NCBI RefSeq assembly: GCF_000374805.1
Contig: NZ_KB895334.1
Span: 318,685-382,684, forward strand
Origin: Chitiniphilus shinanonensis DSM 23277
GTDB lineage: Bacteria > Pseudomonadota > Gammaproteobacteria > Burkholderiales > Chitinibacteraceae
Length of the DNA: 64,000 nucleotides
Direction: 5' to 3'
Every line of letters begins with the position of its first letter. The first letter of the stretch is position 1. The notes under the pieces were generated by a model. It was not told where the DNA came from and searched no databases. It saw only the letters and a program-made list of their open reading frames with translations. Below are positions 35,110 through 43,480 of this stretch, in pieces. Both the position numbers and the translations under genes were made by a program.

Positions 35110-36492
35110 TTAGAATGGACTGCTGGGCAGCAGCATCACCGCGTCCAGCCCCGGCTGGGCAGGCAGCAGCTGCAATTCGCCGCCATGGGCCTCGACGATG
35201 GCCTTCACCAGGGCCAGCCCCAATCCCGAGCCGGGCGAGTGACGGCTGGTCTCCAACCTGACGAACGGTTCGATCACGCGCGGCACCGCGGCGCTGGGAA
35301 TGCCGGGGCCGTGATCGCGCACGCCGAGCAACACGTGGTCGTCGTACTGCACCACCCGCACCATGATGTCGCCCTGGCCGTAGCGCAGCGCGTTCTCCAT
35401 CAGGTTGGCCAGCGCCTGCCCCAGTAGTTCGCGGTCCACCTGGGCGGTGCACGGCGCGGCGCGCACCACCACGCTGCGGCCAGCCTCTTCGGCCAGCGGC
35501 GCGTACAGCGACACCACGTCGGCGGCGAAGGTGTCGAGCGCCAGCGGCCGGCGCGTCAGCACCTGGGTGCCCGATTCCAGGCGCCCCAGCCGCAGCAGCG
35601 CGCCGAACACCGACAGGATGCGGTTCACGTCCTCGATCAGCCGGTCCACCCGCTCGCCCTGCGGCGTGGCGCGCAGTTCGTCGGCCACCTCGGACAACTC
35701 GTTGCGCAGGTGGGACAACGGATGGCGCAGATCATGGGCGATGGCGAACGACGATTGGCGTGCGTACAGCAGCAGCTTGTCCTGCTTGTCGAGCATGGCG
35801 TTCAGCTCGACGATCAGCGCGTCGATCTCGTCGCCGCTGTTGCCGACCGGGATGCGGGCGTGGGTGGCCTCGTTGCGGATGGCGCGCGCGGTGCCGGCGA
35901 TGGCGCCCAGGCGGCGGCGGATCAGCCGGGTGAAGGCCCAGCCGCAGGCCAGCGCCGCCAGGATCACCGCGCTGGACAGCCACAGGTAGTTGCGCAACAG
36001 GTGCTCGCCCACCTGCTCGTAGATGGCGCGTCGCCCCACCAGCAGCCGGTAGTTGCCATAAAGCAGGAATACTTCGGCGGCCACGGTGTTGCCGCTGATG
36101 GGGTCGGCGAAGGTGACCGAGTGCTCGTCCTGCACCGGCACGCCGGCCGGCCAGTGCCACAGGTTGCCGGCCAGCCGTTGGCCGCCGGGCTCGGTCAGCA
36201 GGTAGATGGTGTGATCGGCCTCGCCCAGCGAGGTGCGGCGGTCGATCGATTCGCGCAGCGCTTCCAGGCCCTCTTCCCGGTAGACCATCTCCAGGTTGGT
36301 GATCTCTTCGCGCAGCGCCACGCGGAACTCGTCGAGCAGCGCGCCCTGCGCCTCGCGGTAGGTGAGGAACACGAACACGCCCATCGCCAGCAGCATGAAC
36401 AGCGGCAGGATCAGGATGAAGCGATGGAACGGGCTGGCCAGCATGTAGGCGCGGCCGGCCGACCACGCGCGCGTGGCGCGCAGCGGTTTCAC
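35110..36492 (-). CDS. Sensor histidine kinase (OmpR-partner type)
   Basis: 460 residues from GTG 36492, whose GTGA overlaps the response regulator stop. Two membrane helices (FILILPLFMLLAMGVFVFLTY and LWLSSAVILAALACGWAFTRL) bracket a periplasmic sensor of about 120 residues, followed by HAMP, H box SFAIAHDLRHPLSHLRNEL (phosphorylated His), N box NLMENALRY and G boxes DHGPGI and GSGLGLAL. Stimulus unknown. The periplasmic part contains DEHSVTFADPISGNTVAAEVF, not a known sensor fold by eye. Confidence 0.92.
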   Translation of the reverse strand: MKPLRATRAWSAGRAYMLASPFHRFILILPLFMLLAMGVFVFLTYREAQGALLDEFRVALREEITNLEMVYREEGLEALRESIDRRTSLGEADHTIYLLTEPGGQRLAGNLWHWPAGVPVQDEHSVTFADPISGNTVAAEVFLLYGNYRLLVGRRAIYEQVGEHLLRNYLWLSSAVILAALACGWAFTRLIRRRLGAIAGTARAIRNEATHARIPVGNSGDEIDALIVELNAMLDKQDKLLLYARQSSFAIAHDLRHPLSHLRNELSEVADELRATPQGERVDRLIEDVNRILSVFGALLRLGRLESGTQVLTRRPLALDTFAADVVSLYAPLAEEAGRSVVVRAAPCTAQVDRELLGQALANLMENALRYGQGDIMVRVVQYDDHVLLGVRDHGPGIPSAAVPRVIEPFVRLETSRHSPGSGLGLALVKAIVEAHGGELQLLPAQPGLDAVMLLPSSPF

Positions 36493-37172
36493 GCCGGGTC
36501 GCCCAGGCGGTAGCCGGCGCCGCGCACGGTATGCAGCAATGGCGGCGCGCCGCCGGCATCCACCTTGGCGCGCAGCTTGCTGATATGGACGTCGATGACG
36601 TTGGTGCCGGGGTCGAAGTGGTAGTCCCACACGCCTTCCAGCAGCATGGTGCGGGTGACCACCTGGCCGGCGTGGCGCATCAGGTATTCCAGCAGCTGGT
36701 ATTCGCGCGGTTGCAGGTCGAGCACGCTGCCGCCGCGGCGCACCCGACGCGACAGGCGATCCAGCTCCAGGTCGGCCACGCGCAGCACCTGCACCTGGGC
36801 CGCCTGCTGCGGCGTCACCCGGCGGGTGATCGCCTCCAGCCGCGCCAGCAGTTCGGCGGTATGGAACGGCTTGGTCAGGTAATCGTCGCTGCCGGCGCGC
36901 AGGCCCTCGACCCGGTCATCCGATTCGGCCAGTGCCGACAGCAGCAGCACCGGGGTGGCGATGCCGGAGGCGCGCAGGGTGCGCAGCAGCGTGAGGCCGT
37001 CCACTTTGGGCAGCATGCGGTCGAGCACGATGGCGTCGTAGTGTTCGGTGGTCGCCAGGTACAGACCTTCCTTGCCATCGCTGGCCAGGTCCACGGCGTG
37101 GCCGCCTTCGCGCAACGCCTTCTGGGTGTATTCCGCCTGGGCGGTCTGGTCTTCCACGATAAGAATGCGCAC
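36489..37172 (-). CDS. OmpR-family response regulator
   Basis: 227 residues. Receiver domain with phospho-acceptor Asp in AIVLDRMLPKVDG, switch Ser/Thr in LLLSALAE and Lys in YLTKPF; C-terminal winged helix LQPREYQLLEYLMRHAGQVVTR and VIDVHISKLRAKVD...HTVRGAGYRLG. Co-translated with the kinase downstream. Likely targets are unknown; the neighbouring DUF6491 and Lys/Ala-rich genes point the same way and are candidates. Confidence 0.95.
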   Translation of the reverse strand: MRILIVEDQTAQAEYTQKALREGGHAVDLASDGKEGLYLATTEHYDAIVLDRMLPKVDGLTLLRTLRASGIATPVLLLSALAESDDRVEGLRAGSDDYLTKPFHTAELLARLEAITRRVTPQQAAQVQVLRVADLELDRLSRRVRRGGSVLDLQPREYQLLEYLMRHAGQVVTRTMLLEGVWDYHFDPGTNVIDVHISKLRAKVDAGGAPPLLHTVRGAGYRLGDPA

Positions 37173-37315
37173 GGGCTTGTTCCTCTGACGGCAAGGGGAT
37201 GGCCGCCGGTCCGGCCGGCCGCCCGGCCCCGGTGGGCCGCCGTCGCTTCATCGATTGCGGGGAATGATCAGGATCGGCGACGTTGCGAAAGGGTGCAACT
37301 TTTGTGTGGCGGGCG

Positions 37316-37771
37316 TCAGCGCCCGCTGCCGCCGTTCGAGCGTCGGACCACTTCGATGCGGGTGGCGGGCCAGGTGGGCGCTTGCGGCGTGCCGGTGCGC
37401 GGCGCGGGGGGGGCGGCGACGATGGCGTCGATCGGACAGCTGCCGCCGTCGCTGCGGATCTCGTCGCGGCCGGCGACCAGGTGGCCGTGGTGCGCGGTGA
37501 AGCCCAGGCGGCCGGTGCGCGGCAATGCGCGGCAGCCGCTCCCCAGGCTCAGGCGCCAGACTTCCTCGCGGCCGGTCCATAGCAGCACGTCGCCCTGGTC
37601 GATGGCGCGCCAGCGCATGGTGGTGGGCACGCGCAAGTGGCGCCGCGCGGCGGGATTGGACGCGGTGGGGCTCGATGCGGTCGGTGCGGCGGCTGGCGCG
37701 GCACTCGCCCCTTGGGCCAGTGGGGTCAGGGTCACGCCGAGGGCGACCAGCAGGGCGGCGAGGATGGGCAT
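37316..37771 (-). CDS. DUF6491-like secreted protein
   Basis: 151 residues from ATG 37771 (GGAGA upstream). Signal peptide MPILAALLVALGVTLTPLAQG, Ala/Ser/Pro-rich linker, then RWRAIDQGDVLLWTGREEVWRLSLGSGCRALPRTG and SDGGSCPIDAIVAA: two Cys and the spacing of the DUF6491 family (small periplasmic or lipoprotein-like proteins, function unknown). C-terminal tail basic. No lipobox. Confidence 0.7.
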   Translation of the reverse strand: MPILAALLVALGVTLTPLAQGASAAPAAAPTASSPTASNPAARRHLRVPTTMRWRAIDQGDVLLWTGREEVWRLSLGSGCRALPRTGRLGFTAHHGHLVAGRDEIRSDGGSCPIDAIVAAPPAPRTGTPQAPTWPATRIEVVRRSNGGSGR

Positions 37772-37810
37772 GGGGTCTCCGGCGAAACGCATGGCGCCGG
37801 GGCGCCAAAT

Positions 37811-37848
37811 GAAAACGCTCACCGGGTGCAGGGGAACGCCCGGTGAGC
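37811..37848 (-). terminator. Terminator of the Lys/Ala-rich gene
   Basis: Perfect 10 bp stem GCTCACCGGG / CCCGGTGAGC (37817-37826 with 37839-37848); on the minus strand it is followed by GTTTTC. It lies about 44 bp after the stop of the Lys/Ala-rich gene, so that gene should be monocistronic. Confidence 0.7.
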
Positions 37849-37891
37849 GGTGGCCGGCCCGGGAGGATACCGGCCACGAACTGCGAACTGC

Positions 37892-38077
37892 TTACGAAGC
37901 CTTCTTGGCTTCTTCCTTGGCGGGCTTGGCGGCCGGCTTGCTGCTGTGCTTGGCCTTGTGCTTGGTGGCGGCGGCGGAAGCGTCCTTGGCGGCCGGGGCC
38001 TTGGCATCGGCGGCGAAGGCGGAAACGCCCAGGGTGGCGATCATGGCGGCAACGGCGATCTTGTTCAGGGTGTTCAT
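37892..38077 (-). CDS. Small Lys/Ala-rich secreted protein
   Basis: 61 residues. MNTLNKIAVAAMIATLGVSAFA is a clear signal peptide; the mature 39 residues (ADAKAPAAKDASAAATKHKA...) consist almost only of Ala, Lys, Ser, Pro and His. AAAGGAACG precedes the ATG. Composition recalls acid-shock-type periplasmic proteins such as Asr, but the resemblance is compositional only. A strong terminator follows. Too short for most gene callers but all local signals support it. Confidence 0.75.
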   Translation of the reverse strand: MNTLNKIAVAAMIATLGVSAFAADAKAPAAKDASAAATKHKAKHSSKPAAKPAKEEAKKAS

Positions 38078-38267
38078 GTGTTTCGTTCCTTTGTGGGGTT
38101 GTCCGGCTCGGTCACTCGCCGATCGGTGAGACGGATTCTGCCCCTGGCCTCCTTGGCGCCTGCTCAACGGCTGATTAAGGAAAATTTAAGCGGGCGCCTT
38201 CCCGAGGCTTTCCCTCGCCGTGCGTTGCGGTAAGGCGTGGGGAGTGGCGAGTGCGCGGGCGATGGGC

Positions 38268-38295
38268 AAAAAAAACCCCTCCGCGAACGGAGGGG
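38268..38295 (-). terminator. Strong minus-strand terminator without an assigned gene
   Basis: CCCCTCCG-TTCG-CGGAGGGG followed by eight T on the minus strand, with a stable UUCG tetraloop. No coding gene on the minus strand lies upstream (38300-39200), so an untranslated RNA probably ends here. Confidence 0.85.
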
Positions 38296-38600
38296 GACAA
38301 GGATTTGGACCTGCCGGGCCAGCCCTCGCCGACCGTTCCGGTGGTCCTGGAGTCGCGCAAACAAAGCGCGGTATGCCCATGTCGCCGAGGGACGACACTG
38401 ACAAACGTTGATCCGCGCCGACAGGCACGGATCGAAACCAGGTGGGAAAGGGCGGACCACGACTGCCGGCGCGCGCAGCGCACGGCATGGGGCGGGCACG
38501 GGGCGCGCCCGTACCGGATCGAATGTCCACACTCTCCGACTTCGCGCCGCCGGCTGGACGGTGGCGCGCTCCGCGGCTCGTCGGCCGCGCGTTTTGTATT
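38296..38600 (-). ncRNA. Candidate small RNA ending at the orphan terminator
   Basis: The roughly 300 bp upstream of the terminator, read on the minus strand, is GC-rich and contains several local hairpins, such as GATCCG...CGGATC and GCGC-TTTGTTT-GCGC, without a usable reading frame. It does not match 6S, RNase P, SRP or tmRNA signatures. A 5' end near 38590 is a guess from an AAATACAAAA stretch. Evidence is the terminator plus lack of coding potential. Confidence 0.35.
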
Positions 38601-39199
38601 TTTTGACGGCGCTTTCATAAAGTCGCCGTTGAAAGCCGCCGATGTGGCATTCCGTCCATCCGGTCAGCGGATCGAGGAACAGCCTGTTTCGACGGCTTTG
38701 CAGGAACGGTCCATTCCATGGGACAAAGTGCCGAAAATTACTGACTGAATCATTCAGAATTCAGTCATCAAGCACTTCGACAACCTGCCACACCGGGAAC
38801 AGCCGATCGTTGCCGCAATTGTTTCCATCGGTCCGGCCGGCAACAAGTGCAGTGTACCCGAGCGGCCTGTTTTCTCCTACAAACGGCGGGCCACCCAACC
38901 GGATGGGGCAATACGGCCGCCGATTCGCGCCAGCCCGCGCCGATGCTGGTCTGGCGCCAGACCTATGTGTGCGCCCTGCTGCATCGGGAGCCGGCTTGCC
39001 GGCGTGTGTCGCGTCAATGGATCGGCCCTGGATGGCGGGTCGGGCGACGGACCGATTGCGCCTGTCCGCTCGTGTCGGCCGTTGGCGGCGAACGGTTGGG
39101 TGGGGCCGGACGGGTGGTGCATGCACTTGCGCGGATGGCATGCTTCCTTACACAATCGCGGCTCGCCGCCCGGCGTATTCCAACGAGGTTGCCGTCCCC
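38600..39199. other. Non-coding stretch upstream of prmC
   Basis: No frame looks like a protein and no ribosome binding site is paired with a plausible start until the prmC ATG. In many betaproteobacteria prfA precedes prmC; it is absent here. Holds the palindrome described at 38742-38767. Confidence 0.5.
38742..38767. promoter_or_regulatory. Orphan operator-like palindrome
   Basis: Perfect 9 bp arms TGACTGAAT and ATTCAGTCA around an 8 base centre that itself contains a third half site (CATTCAG). This architecture resembles TetR/AcrR-family operators. No such regulator or clear target gene is within several kb. Confidence 0.45.
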
Positions 39200-40009
39200 A
39201 TGCCCACCGCTCACCAACTGCTGGCTCACTGCGGTCTGGATCTGGTCGATGCCCGCGTGTTGCTGCAACACGCGGCGGGGGTATCGCGCGCCTGGCTGAT
39301 CGCGCACGGTGGCGACCCGCTGCCGGATGCCGCCGCCAGGCTGTTCGAGACGCTGGCGGCGCGGCGCCGCGCCGGCGAGCCGGTGGCCTACCTGGTGGGA
39401 GCGCGCGAATTCTACGGCCGCGATTTCGCGGTCTCGCCGGCGGTGCTGATCCCGCGCCCCGATACCGAACTGCTGGTGGAGCTGGCGCTGGCCCGCGCGC
39501 CGCGCGCCGGCCGCGTGCTGGACCTGGGCACCGGCTCCGGCTGTATTCCCGTCACCCTCAAGCTGGAGCGGCCCGACCTGACGGTCAGCGCGGTGGACCT
39601 CAGCGTCGAAGCGCTGGCGGTGGCGCGCAACAACGCGCTGCGGCTGGATGCGCGGGTGCGGCTGGTGGAGTCGGACTGGTTTGGCGCGCTGGCCGGCGAG
39701 TGCTTCGACCTGATCGTGTCCAACCCGCCGTACATTCATGCCGACGACGCCCACCTGGCGCAGGGCGACCTGCGCTTCGAGCCGCGCGGCGCGCTGACCG
39801 ATGGCGGCGACGGCCTGGCGCACCTGCGCCGTATCGTCGCCGACGCGCCGGCCCATCTGGCGCCAGGCGGCTGGTTGCTGTTCGAACACGGCTACGACCA
39901 GGGCGCCGCCGCCCGCGCGCTGCTGGCGGCGGGCGACTGGCAGGAAATCCAGACCTGGAGCGATCTGGGCGACAACGAACGCGTCACCGGCGGGCGGCTG
40001 CCCGGCTGA
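39200..40009 (+). CDS. prmC: Peptide chain release factor N5-glutamine methyltransferase
   Basis: 269 residues. N-terminal five-helix RF-binding domain (HQLLAHCGLDLVDARVLLQHA) then a class I SAM-methyltransferase: VLIPRPDTELLVE, motif I VLDLGTGSGCIPVTL, and the catalytic NPPY in LIVSNPPYIHADD. Methylates the Gln of the GGQ motif in RF1/RF2. GAGGTT is about 10 bases before the ATG. The downstream neighbour is grxD, which has its own promoter. Confidence 0.95.
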   Translation: MPTAHQLLAHCGLDLVDARVLLQHAAGVSRAWLIAHGGDPLPDAAARLFETLAARRRAGEPVAYLVGAREFYGRDFAVSPAVLIPRPDTELLVELALARAPRAGRVLDLGTGSGCIPVTLKLERPDLTVSAVDLSVEALAVARNNALRLDARVRLVESDWFGALAGECFDLIVSNPPYIHADDAHLAQGDLRFEPRGALTDGGDGLAHLRRIVADAPAHLAPGGWLLFEHGYDQGAAARALLAAGDWQEIQTWSDLGDNERVTGGRLPG

Positions 40010-40041
40010 GCGTGGCGCCCGTGGCACGCGATCGGCGCCGG

Positions 40042-40070
40042 TTGTCGCTCCTGGCGTTAGCCGCTACAAT
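40042..40070 (+). promoter_or_regulatory. Sigma-70 promoter of grxD
   Basis: TTGTCG-N17-TACAAT, ideal spacing with 4 of 6 and 5 of 6 matches to consensus. The -10 ends 40 bp before the grxD ATG. Confidence 0.65.
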
Positions 40071-40110
40071 TCCCGACTAATTTGATCGACTACTTTTTTC
40101 GAGAGCCGCC

Positions 40111-40431
40111 ATGAGCGAACGCAACGTCCAGCAGGAAATCCACGACACCGTCACCCAGAACCCGGTGGTGCTGTTCATGAAGGGTTCCGCCTCCTTCCCG
40201 ATGTGCGGTTTTTCCGCGGCCGCGGTGCAACTGCTGAAGAACTGCGACGCCCAGTTCGTGACCGTGAACGTGCTGGAAGACCAGGACATCCGCCAGGGCA
40301 TCAAGGATTACGCCAACTGGCCGACCATCCCGCAGCTCTACATCAAGGGCGAATTCATCGGCGGCTCGGACATCATGAAAGAGCTGTACGCCACCGGCGA
40401 ACTGCAACAGCAACTGGCCGCGCTGAAGTGA
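40111..40431 (+). CDS. grxD: Monothiol glutaredoxin, Grx4 family
   Basis: 106 residues. Active-site CGFS in FPMCGFSAAAV, followed by NWPTIPQLYIKGEFIGGSDI, which binds glutathione. Grx4-type proteins carry a [2Fe-2S] cluster with BolA and support iron-sulphur assembly. The segment before the motif reads KGSASFPMC rather than the common KGTPxxPMC. Followed by a CACAGAG palindrome. Confidence 0.97.
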   Translation: MSERNVQQEIHDTVTQNPVVLFMKGSASFPMCGFSAAAVQLLKNCDAQFVTVNVLEDQDIRQGIKDYANWPTIPQLYIKGEFIGGSDIMKELYATGELQQQLAALK

Positions 40432-40462
40432 TGAGAGGCGGGTAAGACCGCTTCGAAATTCA

Positions 40463-40678
40463 AACCCCAAATCTTGAAACACAGAGAACACGAAGAGCAC
40501 AGAGCTTCACAGAGAAAGACAAAAAGATAGAAAGGCGAGTGGGCGTGGCCCGCAACGGGCTGGCCAGCGAAAGACGCGCGGAACACCACTCACCCCTTTC
40601 CCTCAGCCTCTCTCTTTCTCGGTTTTCTCCGTGGAACTCTGTGTCCTCCGTGTTCTCTGTGTTTCAAGATTTGGGGTT
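40463..40678. repeat. CACAGAG-type palindromic repeat, copy 3
   Basis: Arms AACCCCAAATCTTGAAACAC and GTGTTTCAAGATTTGGGGTT, with further ACACAGAGAACACGAAGAG / CCGTGTTCTCTGTG pairing. Its centre (40520-40620) is longer than in copies 1 and 2. Located between convergent grxD and the YejK-like gene, where it could serve as a bidirectional terminator. Confidence 0.85.
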
Positions 40679-40694
40679 CAGTTTTTGGGGTGGC

Positions 40695-40729
40695 CTTTAC
40701 CCTTCCCCCTTCCCTCTTCTCCCTTCCCC
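40695..40729. repeat. GGGAAGAGGG/TTTACCC repeat, single arm
   Basis: CTTTACCCTTCCCCCTTCCC and CTCTTCTCCCTTCCCC match one arm of the palindromes at 21181-21278 and 43323-43480, including the preceding GGGGTGGC. The partner arm is missing. It directly follows the CACAGAG repeat, so two repeat families are stacked here. Confidence 0.75.
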
Positions 40730-40775
40730 GCGGGACATCCGTCCCGCTCCCCTTCCCAACGGGACACAAGTCCCG

Positions 40776-41780
40776 TCACCCCCCCAGCAGCGCCTGCCGC
40801 AACTCCTCCGGGATCTCGGTCAGCACCAGTGCGCCGCGTTCGCGGTCGTAGATGACCTGGCCGGCGCGCAGGCTGCTGCGGTCGAATTCGATCTTCCAAT
40901 GCTCGCCGGCGGCCTTGAAGCGCTTCAGCGGCTTGAGGGCGCGGCGGTCGGGGACGAAGCCGCCGGATAGCGCCAGCTCGTCCTCGGCCAGCGCGGTTTG
41001 CAGGCGTTCCGGCGCCTCGGGCCAGGCGCGGCGCACCAGCACGTCCAGCGCCAGCGGCTCGCCCTCGTCGCCGGCTTCGTCCAGGTAGCCGTGGGCGCGC
41101 TCGAACAGCGCGTCGCGGCTGGCCGGCGGCAGTTGCTGGCGCTCGGCGAACTGGTTCAGGCCCTGCACCAGCTTCTGCGTCTCCTTGAGCGGCAGCACCA
41201 CGTCGTTGCAGCTGAGGAACAGCTTGAAGTAGTGCGCCACGTCGGCGCGGCCCTTGAGAAAGCCGATATAGCGCTCGGCGCCCGCCTGCCAGGCGGAAAG
41301 GTCGATGCGCCCGGCCACGCGCAGGTTGGACAGGTCGAGCTGCGGGCTGTCGACGATCTCGAAATCGCCGGTGATCGCCATGCCGACCACTTCGGTGACC
41401 AGCGCCACCAGCAGGCAGTCGGCGCCGGCGTCGTCCACCCGCGCGATCAGCACGTAGCCGCCGCTGGCCAGCGGCTCTTCGGTGGCGCGCGCCTCCAGGT
41501 GGCGCATCATCGCCTGCGACAGCGCCAGGAAATCCTGCTCGCCCGCCAGGTACTGGCGCACGAAGCGCGGCATCGGATAGTTGTCCTCGTCCTCTTCGAA
41601 GCGGCCGTAGCCTTTGCCGCGCCGTTCGGCGTAGCGCTGGGCGATATGGTCGATCAGGCGCTGCGCGGCGGCGGTGGGCGTCATCTCGGCGTGGCGCAGG
41701 GCGATGCTGGCGGGGCCGTGCGGCTCCTTGAGCAGTTTGTGGACCACCAGGTGGCGGATCAGGGCTTGCGGTGCGGTCAT
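40776..41780 (-). CDS. yejK: Nucleoid-associated protein, YejK/NdpA family
   Basis: 334 residues. MTAPQALIRHLVVHKLLKEPHG, YPMPRFVRQYLAGEQDFLALSQAMM, RIDLSAWQAGAERYIGFLKGRADVAHYF and FVPDRRALKPLKRF align with E. coli YejK (335 residues). Such proteins bind nucleoid DNA, function poorly defined. Start 41780 matches family length; longer in-frame starts give unconserved N-termini. No ribosome binding site stands out. Convergent with grxD. Confidence 0.9.
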   Translation of the reverse strand: MTAPQALIRHLVVHKLLKEPHGPASIALRHAEMTPTAAAQRLIDHIAQRYAERRGKGYGRFEEDEDNYPMPRFVRQYLAGEQDFLALSQAMMRHLEARATEEPLASGGYVLIARVDDAGADCLLVALVTEVVGMAITGDFEIVDSPQLDLSNLRVAGRIDLSAWQAGAERYIGFLKGRADVAHYFKLFLSCNDVVLPLKETQKLVQGLNQFAERQQLPPASRDALFERAHGYLDEAGDEGEPLALDVLVRRAWPEAPERLQTALAEDELALSGGFVPDRRALKPLKRFKAAGEHWKIEFDRSSLRAGQVIYDRERGALVLTEIPEELRQALLGG

Positions 41781-41916
41781 GCGGGCGGGCGGTGGAACGG
41801 GGAAGGGCGCCATTGTCCCACTATCGCGCGCGGCGCGGCATGCCGGGCGGCGTGACAACCATTCGTCATGGCTCTCCTATAGTGGATGGCAGCCGCTCAC
41901 CACCCCCGGGAACGCC

Positions 41917-43317
41917 ATGGCCGATGCCGCCCATTCGCTCAACCTGCGCGTCGCCGCCGGCCGCGCGCTGCGCCGGGATTGCCCGCGCCGCACCCATGCG
42001 CTGTGGCGGCCGTCGCCACAGCGCGATCCCATCGCCATGCTCCAGCGATCGAGCGAGGACCGGGTACAGCACCTGGTGCCGATCCGCTACGGCCGCATGC
42101 TGCAATCGCCGTTCGCCTTCTACCGCGCCACCGCGCTGCTGCACGCCTTCGACCTGGCCGATACGCCGCACAGCGGCATCCGTACCCAGTTGTGCGGCGA
42201 CTGCCACCTGATGAACTTCGGCGGCTTCGCCACGCCCGAGCGCAACCTGCTGTTCGGCATCAACGACTTCGACGAAACCCTGCCCGGCTTCTGGGAATGG
42301 GATCTGAAGCGCCTGACCACCAGCTTCGTGCTGGCGGCGCGCTACCGCAGCCTGTCCGACGCCAAGGCGCGCGAGATCGTGCAGCGGCTGGTGGCCAGCT
42401 ATCGCCACCACATCGACCAGTACGCGGCGATGAAGACGCTGGACCTGTGGCACGCCAGCATCAGTTTCGACGACGTGCGCCGCGCGCTGCCGGCCGGCGC
42501 GATGCGCGACTACGTCGGCACCCTGGCCGAACGCGCGCGCAAGCGCACCTCGCGCCACGCCTTCGACAAGATGACCGCCACCCGCGACGGGGTGCGGCGC
42601 ATCCTGGACAACCCGCCGTACATCTTCCACCCCGACGCCTCGCCCGATTTCGCGCGCTACCAGGTGAACTACCGCGACGTGGCGTTCGAGATGTTCGGCG
42701 CCTATACCCGCACCCTGCACCAATACCGCCGCCACCTGATCGAGCGTTTCGAACTGGTGGACGTGGTGTTCAAGGTGGTGGGCGTCGGCAGCGTCGGCAC
42801 CCGCTGCTTCGTGCTGCTGATGCTGGCGGACGACGACGATCCGCTGTTCCTCCAGGCCAAGGAGGCCAAGCCGTCGGTGCTGGCGCCGTACATGGGGCGC
42901 AGCCAGTTCCGTCACCAGGGCGAGCGGGTGGTGGCCGGGCAGCGGCTGATGCAGGCGGCCAGCGACCAGTTCCTGGGCTGGACCACCGGCCCGGAAGGGC
43001 GCCACTACTACATCCGGCAATTGCGCGACATGAAGGTGGCGGTGGAAGTGGAACTGATGGACGCCGAGATGCTGGCGCACTACGCCGAGCTGTGCGCCTG
43101 GAACCTGGCGCGCGCCCACGCCAAGGGCGGCGGCACCGGCCCCGAGATCGCCGGCTACGTCGGCGACCGCCCCAACCTGGACCTGGCACTGGCCGACTAC
43201 GCCGTGCTGTACGCCGACCAGACCGAGCGCGACTACGACACCTTCGTCAAGGCCGTGCGAGCCGGCACCTTGCCGGCCGACACCGGCGACGATCGGGCGC
43301 TGGCGCAGACGCCTTGA
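41917..43317 (+). CDS. DUF2252 family protein
   Basis: 466 residues. Kinase-like (aminoglycoside phosphotransferase-type) fold suggested by QLCGDCHLMNFGGFATPERN (catalytic-loop-like GDxHxxNFG) and FGINDFDETLPGFWEWDLKRL (metal-binding NDFD), plus FKVVGVGSVGTRCFVLLM. These are the DUF2252 hallmarks; substrates are unknown. Divergent from the yejK gene by 136 bp. A GA-rich palindrome begins immediately after its stop. Confidence 0.9.
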   Translation: MADAAHSLNLRVAAGRALRRDCPRRTHALWRPSPQRDPIAMLQRSSEDRVQHLVPIRYGRMLQSPFAFYRATALLHAFDLADTPHSGIRTQLCGDCHLMNFGGFATPERNLLFGINDFDETLPGFWEWDLKRLTTSFVLAARYRSLSDAKAREIVQRLVASYRHHIDQYAAMKTLDLWHASISFDDVRRALPAGAMRDYVGTLAERARKRTSRHAFDKMTATRDGVRRILDNPPYIFHPDASPDFARYQVNYRDVAFEMFGAYTRTLHQYRRHLIERFELVDVVFKVVGVGSVGTRCFVLLMLADDDDPLFLQAKEAKPSVLAPYMGRSQFRHQGERVVAGQRLMQAASDQFLGWTTGPEGRHYYIRQLRDMKVAVEVELMDAEMLAHYAELCAWNLARAHAKGGGTGPEIAGYVGDRPNLDLALADYAVLYADQTERDYDTFVKAVRAGTLPADTGDDRALAQTP

Positions 43318-43322
43318 TGGCT

Positions 43323-43480
43323 GGGAAGAGGGAAGGGTGACGAGGCTGCGCCTCGTGGGAAGGGAGAAGAGGGAAGGGGGAAGGGTAACGGCAGAAGCAA
43401 AGGCAAGCACCAAGGCTGGCCGGCGCGCTGGTTTTCGGGGTGGCTTTTACCCTTCCCCCTTCTCCCTTCTCTCTTCCCCC
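43323..43480. repeat. GGGAAGAGGG/TTTACCC palindromic repeat, copy 3
   Basis: Purine arm GGGAAGAGGGAAGGG...GGGAAGGGTAAC and pyrimidine arm TTTTACCCTTCCCCCTTCTC...CTCTTCCCC in inverted order, with a second small fold-back GACGAGGCTGCGCCTCGT inside the left part. It spans the gap between the DUF2252 gene and the 5'-nucleotidase gene and supplies the last codons and the TAA of the latter. Confidence 0.85.

Noticed and set aside
38296-38600. 6S, RNase P, SRP or tmRNA gene upstream of the orphan terminator
   Set aside because: None of the conserved sequence blocks of these RNAs could be found on either strand.
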